From the NCBI GenBank assembly GCA_041595355.1, contig JBFHKO010000125.1, positions 1 to 7,556 of the forward strand: a stretch of DNA of 7,556 nt. The letters are read 5' to 3'. Source of the stretch: JBFHKO01 sp041595355. Lineage in GTDB: Bacteria > Pseudomonadota > Gammaproteobacteria > Enterobacterales > Aeromonadaceae. Positions 1 through 7,556 of this stretch are shown here, piece after piece; the stretch's first letter is position 1; each line of letters opens with the position of its first letter. The position numbers were made by a program, and so were the translations under genes. A model generated the notes under the pieces. It ran no database searches. It was not told where the DNA came from and worked only from the letters and a program-made list of their open reading frames with translations.

Positions 1-125
1 CCCTGGCCGGGCTACACTGTGTCCCGGCGCCGGAGATCCTGTCGCCCGCCGGCGCACCCGGGCACCCGGCCATGCAGCCAACCCGGCCCCCTGTTCATCT
101 ATCACGTGGCGGAGTCCCCCCCCTG
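1..125. other. 5' flank with no assigned gene; short GC-rich repeats
   Basis: No gene is assigned here. Two things are visible. First, a 7-bp inverted repeat (GCGCCGG at 27-33 and CCGGCGC at 49-55, 15-base loop) is followed by a perfect tandem 8-mer GCACCCGG at 54-61 and 62-69. Second, the plus frame starting at base 1 is open for 41 codons and stops with TGA at 124-126, overlapping the ATG of the channel gene as TGATG. This could be the tail of an upstream cotranscribed gene, but its translation is rich in Arg, Pro and Cys and I recognise nothing in it. No convincing -35/-10 pair is seen. In DNA this GC-rich, short repeats and open frames arise easily by chance. Confidence 0.3.
111..114 (+). 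promoter_or_regulatory. Ribosome binding site deciding the channel-gene start
   Basis: GGAG lies 11 bases before the ATG at 126. The alternative in-frame ATG at 72 has no purine-rich motif ahead of it. It would also place 18 Pro/Arg-rich residues before an otherwise good lipoprotein signal peptide. The spacing is somewhat long, so the start choice rests mainly on the signal peptide. Confidence 0.5.
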
Positions 126-1490
126 ATGCGACTACTCACCCCGCTCCTGCGCGCCCTGCCGCTCACCTCGGTGCTGCTGGCTGCCTGCAACCTGGCACCG
201 GCGCCGCAGGAGGACTACCTTGCCCAGGCGGCGCAGGCGCACCGGCCGCTCTCCGCCTGGTCCCAGGTAGTCGAAGGCAAACCCACGGCCTACCTGGATC
301 AGCTCATCCGCTCGCCGCAGCTGGATGCCCTGCTCGACGAGGCGCTGGCCGCCAACCCCAGCCTGCAGCAGACACTGCTGACGCTGCAAATTCGCCGCGC
401 CGAACAGCGCCAGACCGGCGCCGCCCGCCTGCCCGGCCTCGAGGCGGGCCTGTCGGCCTCGAAAGAGGAGCAGAGCGACAGCAGTTACACCGGCTCGCTC
501 ACCGCCAGCTGGGAGGCCGACATCTGGGGCAAGCTCGCCGACGACAGCCGCGCCGCCGGCAAGGAGGTGGCCGCGCAGCAGGCCCGGCTGCAGCTGGCCA
601 GAAGCAGCCTCGCCGCCGAGGTGATGAAAGCCTGGCTGACGCTCATCGCCCAGCAACGGAGCATCGATATCGAGCAGCGACGCCTCGAGAGCCTGGAGCA
701 GAACGAACAGTTCATACTGCAGCGCTATCGCAGCGGCCTGGGTGAACTCGAGGATCTCGACAGCGCCCGCACCTCCCTGGCCAGCTCGCGTGCCACCCTG
801 GCAGCCTACCGCGAGGCCCTGGCCGAGCAGCGGCGCTCGCTGCAGCGGCTGCGCGGGCGGCTGGAAAGCGAGACCCTCGCCATCCCCGCCAGCTACCCCG
901 ATACCCTGCTGCCGCTGGCCTCGCTGCCGGCACAGACGCTGCAGCGGCGTGCCGACCTGCAGGCGGCCTACCTGGCCATCGAGGCCGCCTCGCTGCGCAC
1001 CCAGGTGGCCTACAAGGCGCTGCTGCCCAGCATCAGCCTGACGGCGGCGCTGGAGGATGTCGCCAGCTCCCCGGCCAGCGCCCTGCTCACCCACCCGGCC
1101 TGGTCGCTGCTGGGGCAGCTGACGGCACCGCTCTACCAGGGCGGCCAGCTGCAGGCGGCGGTCGATGTCGCCCGGCTGCAGACCGCCTATGCCTACCAGA
1201 GCTATCGCGACACCCTGCTTGACGCCGTCAAGGAGATCGAGGACAAGCTGGGACAGGAGCGGGCGCTGGCCACCCAGCAGGCCCATATCGAGACGGCGCT
1301 GACCCACGCGCGCAACAACCTGGACCGCTACCGGCAAAGCTACCGGACCGGACTGGTCAGCATGCTCGATCTGCTGAGCGTGCAGCAGCAAACCTACGAC
1401 CTCGAGTCGCAACTGAACAACCTTGTCAACACGCGGCTGGGCAACCGGATCGATCTCGGTCTGGCACTCGGCCTGGGAGTACATCAATGA
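126..1490 (+). CDS. RND efflux outer-membrane channel lipoprotein (TolC/NodT family)
   Basis: This 454-residue protein should form the trimeric outer-membrane/periplasmic tunnel through which the pump expels its substrates. Starting at ATG 126, it has a short basic N-terminus, a hydrophobic stretch and a lipobox Leu-Ala-Ala-Cys with the acylated Cys at residue 21. Position +2 is Asn, not the inner-membrane retention signal Asp. The family signature Trp-Glu-x-Asp-x-Trp-Gly is at residues 129-135, and an Arg-Arg-x-Asp-Leu motif at 274-278 opens the second half of the internally duplicated fold. A PLYQGG-type turn precedes the second pair of long Ala/Gln/Leu-rich coiled-coil helices. The length is usual for NodT-type channels. 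It overlaps the adaptor gene by 4 bases (ATGA). Being first in the operon is less common than the adaptor-permease-channel order. An upstream in-frame ATG at 72 would give 472 residues but spoils the signal peptide. The family is clear; the substrate cannot be read from this gene. Confidence 0.93.
   Translation: MRLLTPLLRALPLTSVLLAACNLAPAPQEDYLAQAAQAHRPLSAWSQVVEGKPTAYLDQLIRSPQLDALLDEALAANPSLQQTLLTLQIRRAEQRQTGAARLPGLEAGLSASKEEQSDSSYTGSLTASWEADIWGKLADDSRAAGKEVAAQQARLQLARSSLAAEVMKAWLTLIAQQRSIDIEQRRLESLEQNEQFILQRYRSGLGELEDLDSARTSLASSRATLAAYREALAEQRRSLQRLRGRLESETLAIPASYPDTLLPLASLPAQTLQRRADLQAAYLAIEAASLRTQVAYKALLPSISLTAALEDVASSPASALLTHPAWSLLGQLTAPLYQGGQLQAAVDVARLQTAYAYQSYRDTLLDAVKEIEDKLGQERALATQQAHIETALTHARNNLDRYRQSYRTGLVSMLDLLSVQQQTYDLESQLNNLVNTRLGNRIDLGLALGLGVHQ
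1475..1479 (+). promoter_or_regulatory. Ribosome binding site of the adaptor gene
   Basis: GGGAG lies 7 bases before the ATG at 1487, inside the last codons of the channel gene. It supports this start and coupling of translation with the upstream gene through the ATGA overlap. Confidence 0.6.
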
Positions 1491-2659
1491 AGCGCCGTTT
1501 TTCACCCCGGCTGATGCTGCTGGCGGCAGTGATACTGCTGGCAGCCGTGTTTATCTTCAACTACCAGCAGCTGCAGGCACAGGCCGACCGTCCCATGCCG
1601 GCGCGCGCCGCCCAGGCCGAGCGGCCGCAGGTGGCCGTCATACAGGTCGAGGCCGGCTCCCATCAGGCCAGTATCAGTGGCTATGGCGCCGCCGAGCCGC
1701 ACTTCGCACTGACCCTGACGGCCCAGGCCAGCGGCCAGATTGAGCAGCTGAGTCCGGCCTTTGAAAGCGGAAACACCCTGAACCGGGGCGCCGTGCTGCT
1801 CACCCTCGAGCAGAGCAGCTACCAGGCCGCGGTGGCCAATGCCGAGCAGGCGCTGGCCTCGGCACGGCTGGCGCTGCTGGAGGAGGAGCGACAGGGCATA
1901 CAGGCCAGGCGCGAGTGGGAGGCCTCCGGCCAGGGGGGCACACCGGACTCCGAGCTGGTGCTGCGCCAGCCGCAGCTGGCCGCCGCCAGGGCCGCCGTGA
2001 GCTCGGCCAAGGCCAGCCTCGCCAGCGCGCGCAAGGATCTGGCCAGTACCCAGATCAGGGCGCCCTTCGATGCCCTGGTGGTCAAGCGCCTGGTGGCGCC
2101 GGGCAGTTATCTGCAGCCGGGCAGCGACATCGCCACCCTCTACAGTACCGATCGGCTGGAGATCCGCGTTGCCCTCTCCGAGCGCGACTGGCAAAACCTG
2201 CCGGACCCCGACAGCCTGGGTGACGGTCAGTGGCCGGTCGAGCTGCAGGGCGTGGAAGAGCGTCACCGCTGGCGTGGAAGGGTGCTGCGCACCGAACGGC
2301 ACCTGGACGGCGACACCCGTCAGCGCGCGCTCATCGTGGCCGTCGACCGGCCGCTGGCGCAGCAGCCGGCGCTGCTGCCCGGCACCTTCCTGCAGGTCGA
2401 GATAGCCGGCCGCACCCGGGACCAGCTGTGGGCGCTGCCGAGCTCCGCCCTCACCCAACGGGGCGAGATCTGGTACCTGAGCGCAGATGACAGCCTCGCC
2501 AGCTTCAAGGCCGAGCCGCTGTTCAGCCGCGGCGAGACGATATTCGTCGCCCCCCCCGAGTCCCTGATCCAGGCACCGCAGCGGATCCTGGTCCATCCGC
2601 TGGCCAGCTACCTCAAGGGCATGGCCGTCAAGCCGATGGAGGCCGCCAGCGATGCATGA
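1487..2659 (+). CDS. Periplasmic adaptor subunit of RND efflux pump (membrane fusion protein)
   Basis: This 390-residue protein is the membrane fusion (HlyD/AcrA-like) component that couples the permease to the outer-membrane channel. A basic start (Lys-Arg-Arg) leads into one hydrophobic segment at about residues 9-24 without an obvious lipobox, so it is probably an uncleaved anchor or ordinary signal sequence. The first half of the lipoyl/barrel-sandwich domain starts near residue 64. An Ala/Gln/Glu-rich alpha-hairpin covers roughly 105-185 and contains an LRQPQLA-type motif seen in related adaptors. The second lipoyl half begins with Gln-Ile-Arg-Ala-Pro-Phe at 189-194 and ends around Ile-Ala-Thr-Leu-Tyr. 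A beta-barrel and membrane-proximal domain follow. The gene overlaps the channel gene by 4 bases and the permease gene by 8. Length and domain order are normal and nothing is missing. The family is certain; a specific gene name is not justified. Confidence 0.94.
   Translation: MKRRFSPRLMLLAAVILLAAVFIFNYQQLQAQADRPMPARAAQAERPQVAVIQVEAGSHQASISGYGAAEPHFALTLTAQASGQIEQLSPAFESGNTLNRGAVLLTLEQSSYQAAVANAEQALASARLALLEEERQGIQARREWEASGQGGTPDSELVLRQPQLAAARAAVSSAKASLASARKDLASTQIRAPFDALVVKRLVAPGSYLQPGSDIATLYSTDRLEIRVALSERDWQNLPDPDSLGDGQWPVELQGVEERHRWRGRVLRTERHLDGDTRQRALIVAVDRPLAQQPALLPGTFLQVEIAGRTRDQLWALPSSALTQRGEIWYLSADDSLASFKAEPLFSRGETIFVAPPESLIQAPQRILVHPLASYLKGMAVKPMEAASDA
2638..2642 (+). promoter_or_regulatory. 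Ribosome binding site of the permease gene
   Basis: GGAGG lies 9 bases before the ATG at 2652, within the end of the adaptor coding region. It fixes the permease start and explains how translation restarts across the 8-base overlap. Confidence 0.65.
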
Positions 2660-5600
2660 CCACCACCGTTACACAGGCATCATCCCCTGGTTTGCCGCCA
2701 ATCCGGTGGCCGCCAACCTGTTGCTGCTGCTGGTCATCGCCCTTGGCCTGATGACGGCGGGCTCGCTGCGCAAGGAAGCCTTTCCCAGCATGGAGCCCAA
2801 CAAGATCACCATCTCGGTCGCCTACAGCAGCGGCTCGGCCACCCAGTCCGAGGAGGGGCTGGCCATCAAGATCGAGGAGCAGCTGCAGGGCGTCAGCGGC
2901 ATCGAGTCCATCACCAGCGTCTCCAACGGCAGCGGCAGCACCGTCACCGTCGAGAAGCAGAGCGACTACGCCCTCGACACCCTGATGCGGGACGTGGAGG
3001 CCAAGGTGAATGCCATCTCCGGCTTCCCGGCCGAGGCCGAGAACCCGGTGATCGAAAAGGCGCAGCGCGAGGAGCATGCGCTCTGGCTGCAGCTCTATGG
3101 CGATGCCGACCGTCAGACGCTGCAGCAGCTGGCCGAGGCACTCAAGCGCGATCTGCTGGCCAGCGCCAACATCAGCAGCGTCAGCCTCTCCGGCTGGCTG
3201 GATCCCATGATGCTGATCGAGGTCGACGAGGCGCGCCTGCAGGCCTACGGTCTCTCGCTGACCGATATCGAAACGGCCATCAACGCCGGCTCCTCCGATG
3301 CCAGCACGGCGGTGCTCAGCAATGCCCGCCTCTATCTGCAGCTGAAGGCCTCGGAGCAGGCCTACCAGAGCCAGGACTTCGCCGCCCTGCCGCTGCTCAG
3401 CCTCGGCGATGGCCGCCAGCTGCGCCTCGGCGAGGTCGCCACCATCCGCGACGACTACAGCGACGACAGCGCCAGCCTCTCCCGCTTCCAGGGCAAGAAC
3501 AGCCTGGCGCTGCAGGTAGTGACCACCGGCCAGGATGATATCTCCGACTCGGTGGCCAGCGCCCGGCAGGTGATCCGCCAGTGGCACGCCGACGGCCGGC
3601 TGCCCAAGGGGGTCGAGCTCGCCAGCTGGTACGATCGCAGCACCTCCATCGACGCCCGCCTGCAGCTGCTGCTGGACAATGCTCTCGGCGGCATACTGCT
3701 GGTGTTCGTGCTGCTGGCCCTGTTCCTGAACCTGACGGTGGCCTTCTGGGTTGCCATGGGGCTGCCGTTCATCTTCTTCGGCACCCTCTATTTCATGGGC
3801 GATGGCTGGCTCGGCCTCTCCCTGAACGAGTTCACCACCTTCGGCTTCATCATGGCGCTCGGCATAGTGGTGGATGACGCCGTGGTGGTGGGCGAAAGCG
3901 TCTACACCGAGCGCGCCCTGCGGGGCGACAAGCTGGGCAACACCATCAGGGGGACGCTGCGGGTCGCCGTGCCGACCCTGTTCGGGGTGCTGACCACGGT
4001 CGCGGCCTTCTATTCGCTGTCCCAGCTCAGCGGCCGGCTGGGACAGCTCTATGCCCAGTTTGCCAGCGTGGTCACCGTCTGCCTGCTGCTGTCGCTGGTG
4101 GAGTCCAAGCTGATACTGCCGGCCCACCTGGCGCACTTGGACACCCGGCGCCGACGCGGCGGTCCGCTGCTGCTGCGGCTCTGGCAGCGCCTCCAGCAGC
4201 ATGCCGAGACCGGCCTCGAGTGGTTCAGCGAACGCTGCTACCAGCCGGCCATCCTGCTGGCGCTTCACTACCGTCATGCCGTGCTGGTGCTCTTTGTCGC
4301 CCTGTTCGCCCTGGTGATGGCCATGCCGATGACAGGCGCGGTGCGGATAAGCTTCTTCCCCGACATACCGGGCGACACGGTACGCGCCGAGCTCAGCATG
4401 CAAAACGATGCCAGCTTCGGGCTGACCCATGCCAACCTCAACCGGCTGGAGGCCGATGCCCGCGCCGTCGACGCGGCGCTGCGCCGCGAAGCAGGCGGCG
4501 AGCATGAGGGCGACAGCGCCATTGCCCACCTGCAGGTGCTCTCCGAAGCGGCGCAATCGGGCCAGGTGACAGTCGAGCTCAAGAAGGGTGCCCCCTACGA
4601 CATCAACAGCTTCACCCGCCGCTGGCGGGAGCAGGCCGGCATGCCGGAAGGCGCCCGCACCCTGGCCATTCAGAACACGCCGCGCCGGGTCGATGCCCTG
4701 CGCATCGAGCTGCGCGCCACCGATGACGAGGTGCTGACCCGCGCCGGCGAGGCGCTCAAGGCGCACCTGGCCGGCCTGCCCGCGGTGAGCGGCGTGGCCG
4801 ACAACCTGGAGCCGGGCCAGCCGCAGCTGCATCTGCAGCTCACCCAGCAGGGTCGGGCCCTCGGCATGACCACCGAGACGCTCGCCGCCCAGGTGCTGCA
4901 AACCTTCAAGGGGCAGGTGGTGCAGCGTTACCAGCGCAACAGCGACGAGATCGAGGTCAGGGTACGCTATCCGGAGGCGGCCCGTCAGAGCCTGGCCGAT
5001 GTCATGAAGGCCCGGGTGCGCACCAGCGAGGATCAAGTGGTGCCGCTCTCCAGCGTCGCCACCGCGACGCTGGGATACGCACGGGACAGCATCACCCGCA
5101 TCGACGGCAAACGGGCTGTCTACATCTCGGCCGACATCAACAAGGAGCGTCTCTCCGCCAGCGAGCTGGTTTCCCAGCTGCAACGCCAGCTGGTCCCGAC
5201 CCTGGAACGCCAGTACCCGGGGCTCGCCATCCAGTTTGCCGGCGAGGCGAAGCAGCAGGCCGAAACCCAGACCTCCATGCTTAAACAGTTCCTGCTGGCC
5301 ATGCTGATCATCTACATGCTGCTGGCGATACCGCTGCGCTCCTATGTCCAGCCGCTGCTGATCATGACCGCCATCCCCTTTGGCATCATTGGGGCCATTC
5401 TCGGCCACTGGCTCTACGATCTGCCGCTCGGCATACTGTCGCTCAACGGCATCATCGCCCTGAGCGGCGTGGTGGTGAACGACAGCCTGCTGCTGGTGTC
5501 GCGCTTCAACGAGCTCAAGCAGGCGGATCAGACACCGGCACAGCGGATAAGCCTCGCCTGCCGCAGCCGCCTGCGGGCCGTGCTGCTGACCTCGGTGACC

Positions 5601-5812
5601 ACCTTCGCCGGCCTGCTGCCGCTGCTCGGGGAGACCTCGCTGCAGGCCCAGTTCCTGATCCCGGCGGCGGTCTCGCTGGCCTACGGGATACTGTTTGCGA
5701 CCCTCATCACCCTGATTTTGATCCCGGCCCAGCTGCTGGTGCTGCACGACATCAAAGCCTGGTATGCCCGGCGCCGGGCAGCCGGCGCGGCAGTGGAAGA
5801 GGCCAGGCAACC

Positions 5813-5819
<7 letters not shown>
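2652..5819 (+). CDS. RND multidrug efflux permease (AcrB-like superfamily, HAE-1-like)
   Basis: This 1055-residue inner-membrane proton/drug antiporter has the full twelve-helix RND layout. TM1 is at about 15-35, followed by a first large periplasmic loop to about 335. TM2-TM6 come next, with TM7 near 540-560, a second large periplasmic loop to about 870, and TM8-TM12 ending near 1030. TM4 carries the proton-relay pair Asp408-Asp409 in a GIVVDDAVVV context, matching AcrB Asp407/Asp408. TM10 reads SGVVVNDS at 938-945, so the position of AcrB Lys940 appears to be Val942 (by eye, aligning the shared Asn). This lysine-less arrangement is, from memory, a feature of a broad AcrB-like subgroup rather than damage. 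The TM4 region does not look like that of heavy-metal (CusA/CzcA) pumps, so organic substrates are more likely, though which ones is unknown. The cytoplasmic N-terminus is short and His-rich (MHDHH). It overlaps the adaptor gene by 8 bases and the regulator gene by 7. At least nine ATA Ile codons are present despite the GC-rich sequence. Confidence 0.95.
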
Positions 5820-6498
<679 letters not shown>

Positions 6499-6502
<4 letters not shown>

Positions 6503-7556
6503 CGCGGTTGAGCCTGAGATTGCGACTGTTCATCATGGTGCTGGCGCTCGGCGGCGTGCTGGTGGGCGGTTATTCACTGCTGAGCGTACAGTACTTCATG
6601 CGCGGCATGGACAGCGTCATGGCCGGCCAGCTGGAGCTGGCCGCCCGCCGCTATCTGGCATCGGTACCCGCCTCCGGCCGGCAGGCGCAGGAGGAGTTCG
6701 ACGGCACCTGGCTGGCCTCCCGCTGGGAGCAGCTGCCAGAGGCGGTCCGCCAGCGCTTTGGCGAGCCGCCGGCCCGCCCCAACGAGCTGCAGAAATGGAA
6801 GGATGGCGCGCCCTTCCGGCGCCCCAGGGAGGTCTATTTTCTGCTCCACTACCAGCAGCAGGGGCAGAGCCTCTTTGTCAGCCACCAGATCAGCCCCGAC
6901 AAGGTAGCGCCGCTGGTCGGCCGCCAGGCCCGGCGGCAGAGCATCGACACCCTGTTGCTCATCAGCGGCCTCACCCTGCTGCTGCTGGCCGGCTGCATCG
7001 GCCTGCTGCTGCGCCAGGTCTCCCGCCCGGTGGCGGCGCTGGGGCAGTGGGCCCGGCAGCTGGACGCCGAGGCCCTGAGCCGCCCGCCCCCCGATTTTGC
7101 CTATCCGGAGCTCAACACCCTGGCCAGGCTCATCCGCAGCAGCCTGCTCTCGGTCCAGCAGAGCCTGGCGCGGGAGCACCGGCTGTTGCGCCATACCAGC
7201 CACGAGCTGCGCACCCCCATCGCCGTCATCCGCAACAACATCGAGCTGCTGCAACGGCTGCAGCAGGATGCCGGCGGCACGCCCGATGTGCGCCAGCAGC
7301 CGGCACTGGAGCGCATCGATCGCGCCAGCCTGACCATGCAACACCTGACCGAGACCCTGCTCTGGCTCGGCCGCGACGAGGCCGGCCCCCTGCCGACCCA
7401 GCCGCTGCAACTGGAGCGACTGCTGGCGGAGGCTCCGGTCTCAGTGAGCACCCGGATTCTGGATCGCATACCGGTTGCGGAAATGTCGTTGCCCATTTAT
7501 CGGGTGGATCTGGGCTCCGAGCGACCAGATGCGCCATCGATGGTGTTGGTTGGCGG
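6499..7556 (+). CDS. Sensor histidine kinase, 3' end missing and probably disrupted
   Basis: This is the membrane sensor partner of the preceding regulator, starting at the ATG of an ATGA overlap. TM1 is at about residues 9-31, a periplasmic sensor region of unrecognised fold at about 32-148, and TM2 at about 151-171. A HAMP-like linker opens with Ser-Arg-Pro-Val. The DHp helix carries the phospho-acceptor His235 (7201-7203) in TSHELRTPIAVI. The second DHp helix continues through TETLLWLGRDE. The frame stays open to the window edge, but from about residue 312 (7426-7441) onward it no longer looks like a kinase. The GC content falls, no N-box of the ATP-binding domain has appeared by the window edge, and the residues resemble an M14 carboxypeptidase N-terminus. 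Read literally, the gene encodes a kinase without its ATPase domain, which should be unable to autophosphorylate. The N-terminal part is confidently assigned. Whether the disruption is biological or an assembly artefact is open. Confidence 0.85.
7435..7556 (+). pseudogene. Possible N-terminal fragment of M14-type zinc carboxypeptidase-like gene fused to the kinase
   Basis: About forty codons in the kinase frame read as a different protein: ILDRIPVAEMSLPIYRVDLG, then a charged stretch, then APSMVLVGG at the window edge. In M14-like zinc carboxypeptidases and related deacylases, a DLG...AP..LLVGG strand commonly leads directly into the zinc-binding HGxE motif, which here would lie just outside the window. 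GC is about 59% (68 of 116 bases from 7441), visibly lower than the preceding kinase DNA. No independent ribosome binding site or clear start codon is present, so this looks like a gene joined after its own start. The assignment rests on remembered family patterns over a very short stretch. Confidence 0.4.

Noticed and set aside
72..125. Upstream ATG at 72 as the start of the channel gene
   Set aside because: No ribosome binding motif precedes it, and it would put a Pro/Arg-rich extension before a good lipoprotein signal peptide that begins at ATG 126.
132..1505. A long minus-strand frame opposite the channel gene, and similar ones opposite the adaptor and kinase genes
   Set aside because: These are shadows of well-supported plus-strand genes, with low-complexity Gln/Gly/Arg-rich translations and no recognisable domain.
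2628..5810. A minus-strand open frame of about 1060 codons lying antisense to almost the whole permease gene
   Set aside because: Its product is rich in Gly, Gln, His and Ala with no membrane segments or known motifs, and it mirrors the codons of a clearly real gene. Such antisense frames are expected in GC-rich DNA, where stop codons are rare on the opposite strand.
7441..7556. A frameshift explaining the loss of kinase similarity at the right end
   Set aside because: The frame beginning at 7442 hits TGA at once, and the frame beginning at 7443 gives a Gly/Ser-rich translation without ATPase motifs. Neither continues a kinase.
6503..7556. Rho-independent terminator after the regulator or within the kinase region
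   Set aside because: The coding region continues without a gap, and no GC-rich hairpin followed by a T run was found.

Overview
The window carries one tightly packed plus-strand gene cluster: a complete tripartite RND-type efflux pump followed by a two-component regulatory system. The order is outer-membrane channel lipoprotein (126-1490), periplasmic adaptor (1487-2659), inner-membrane RND permease (2652-5819), OmpR/PhoB-type response regulator (5813-6502) and sensor histidine kinase (6499 to the window end, cut off). Neighbouring genes overlap by 4, 8, 7 and 4 bases. That points to one translationally coupled transcript, in which the pump genes are co-expressed with the sensor/regulator pair that probably controls them.

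The DNA is very GC-rich and the proteins are typical of Gammaproteobacteria. The isoleucine codon ATA recurs despite the GC bias (at least nine in the permease), which fits an Aeromonadales-like host better than Pseudomonas. This is a weak lineage hint from codon use only. No RNA gene, mobile element, CRISPR array, integrase or convincing terminator was seen. The only stretch before the first gene (1-125) holds a plausible ribosome binding site and some short repeats, but no clear promoter.

In the working model, the permease takes substrates from the inner membrane or periplasm using the proton gradient, the adaptor bridges it to the trimeric outer-membrane channel, and the kinase senses a periplasmic signal and phosphorylates the regulator. 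The permease has the TM4 Asp pair of hydrophobe/amphiphile (HAE-1-like) pumps but lacks the usual TM10 lysine.

The most unusual point is at the right end. The kinase runs normally through its phospho-acceptor helix pair, but the reading frame then passes, around 7426-7441, into about 115 bases of lower GC with no ATPase-domain character. Their translation instead resembles the start of an M14-type zinc carboxypeptidase/deacylase. This suggests a deletion or recombination junction that truncated the kinase, or a chimeric join in the assembly. Apart from this the region is a recognisable efflux operon, and I do not see evidence for an entirely new system.
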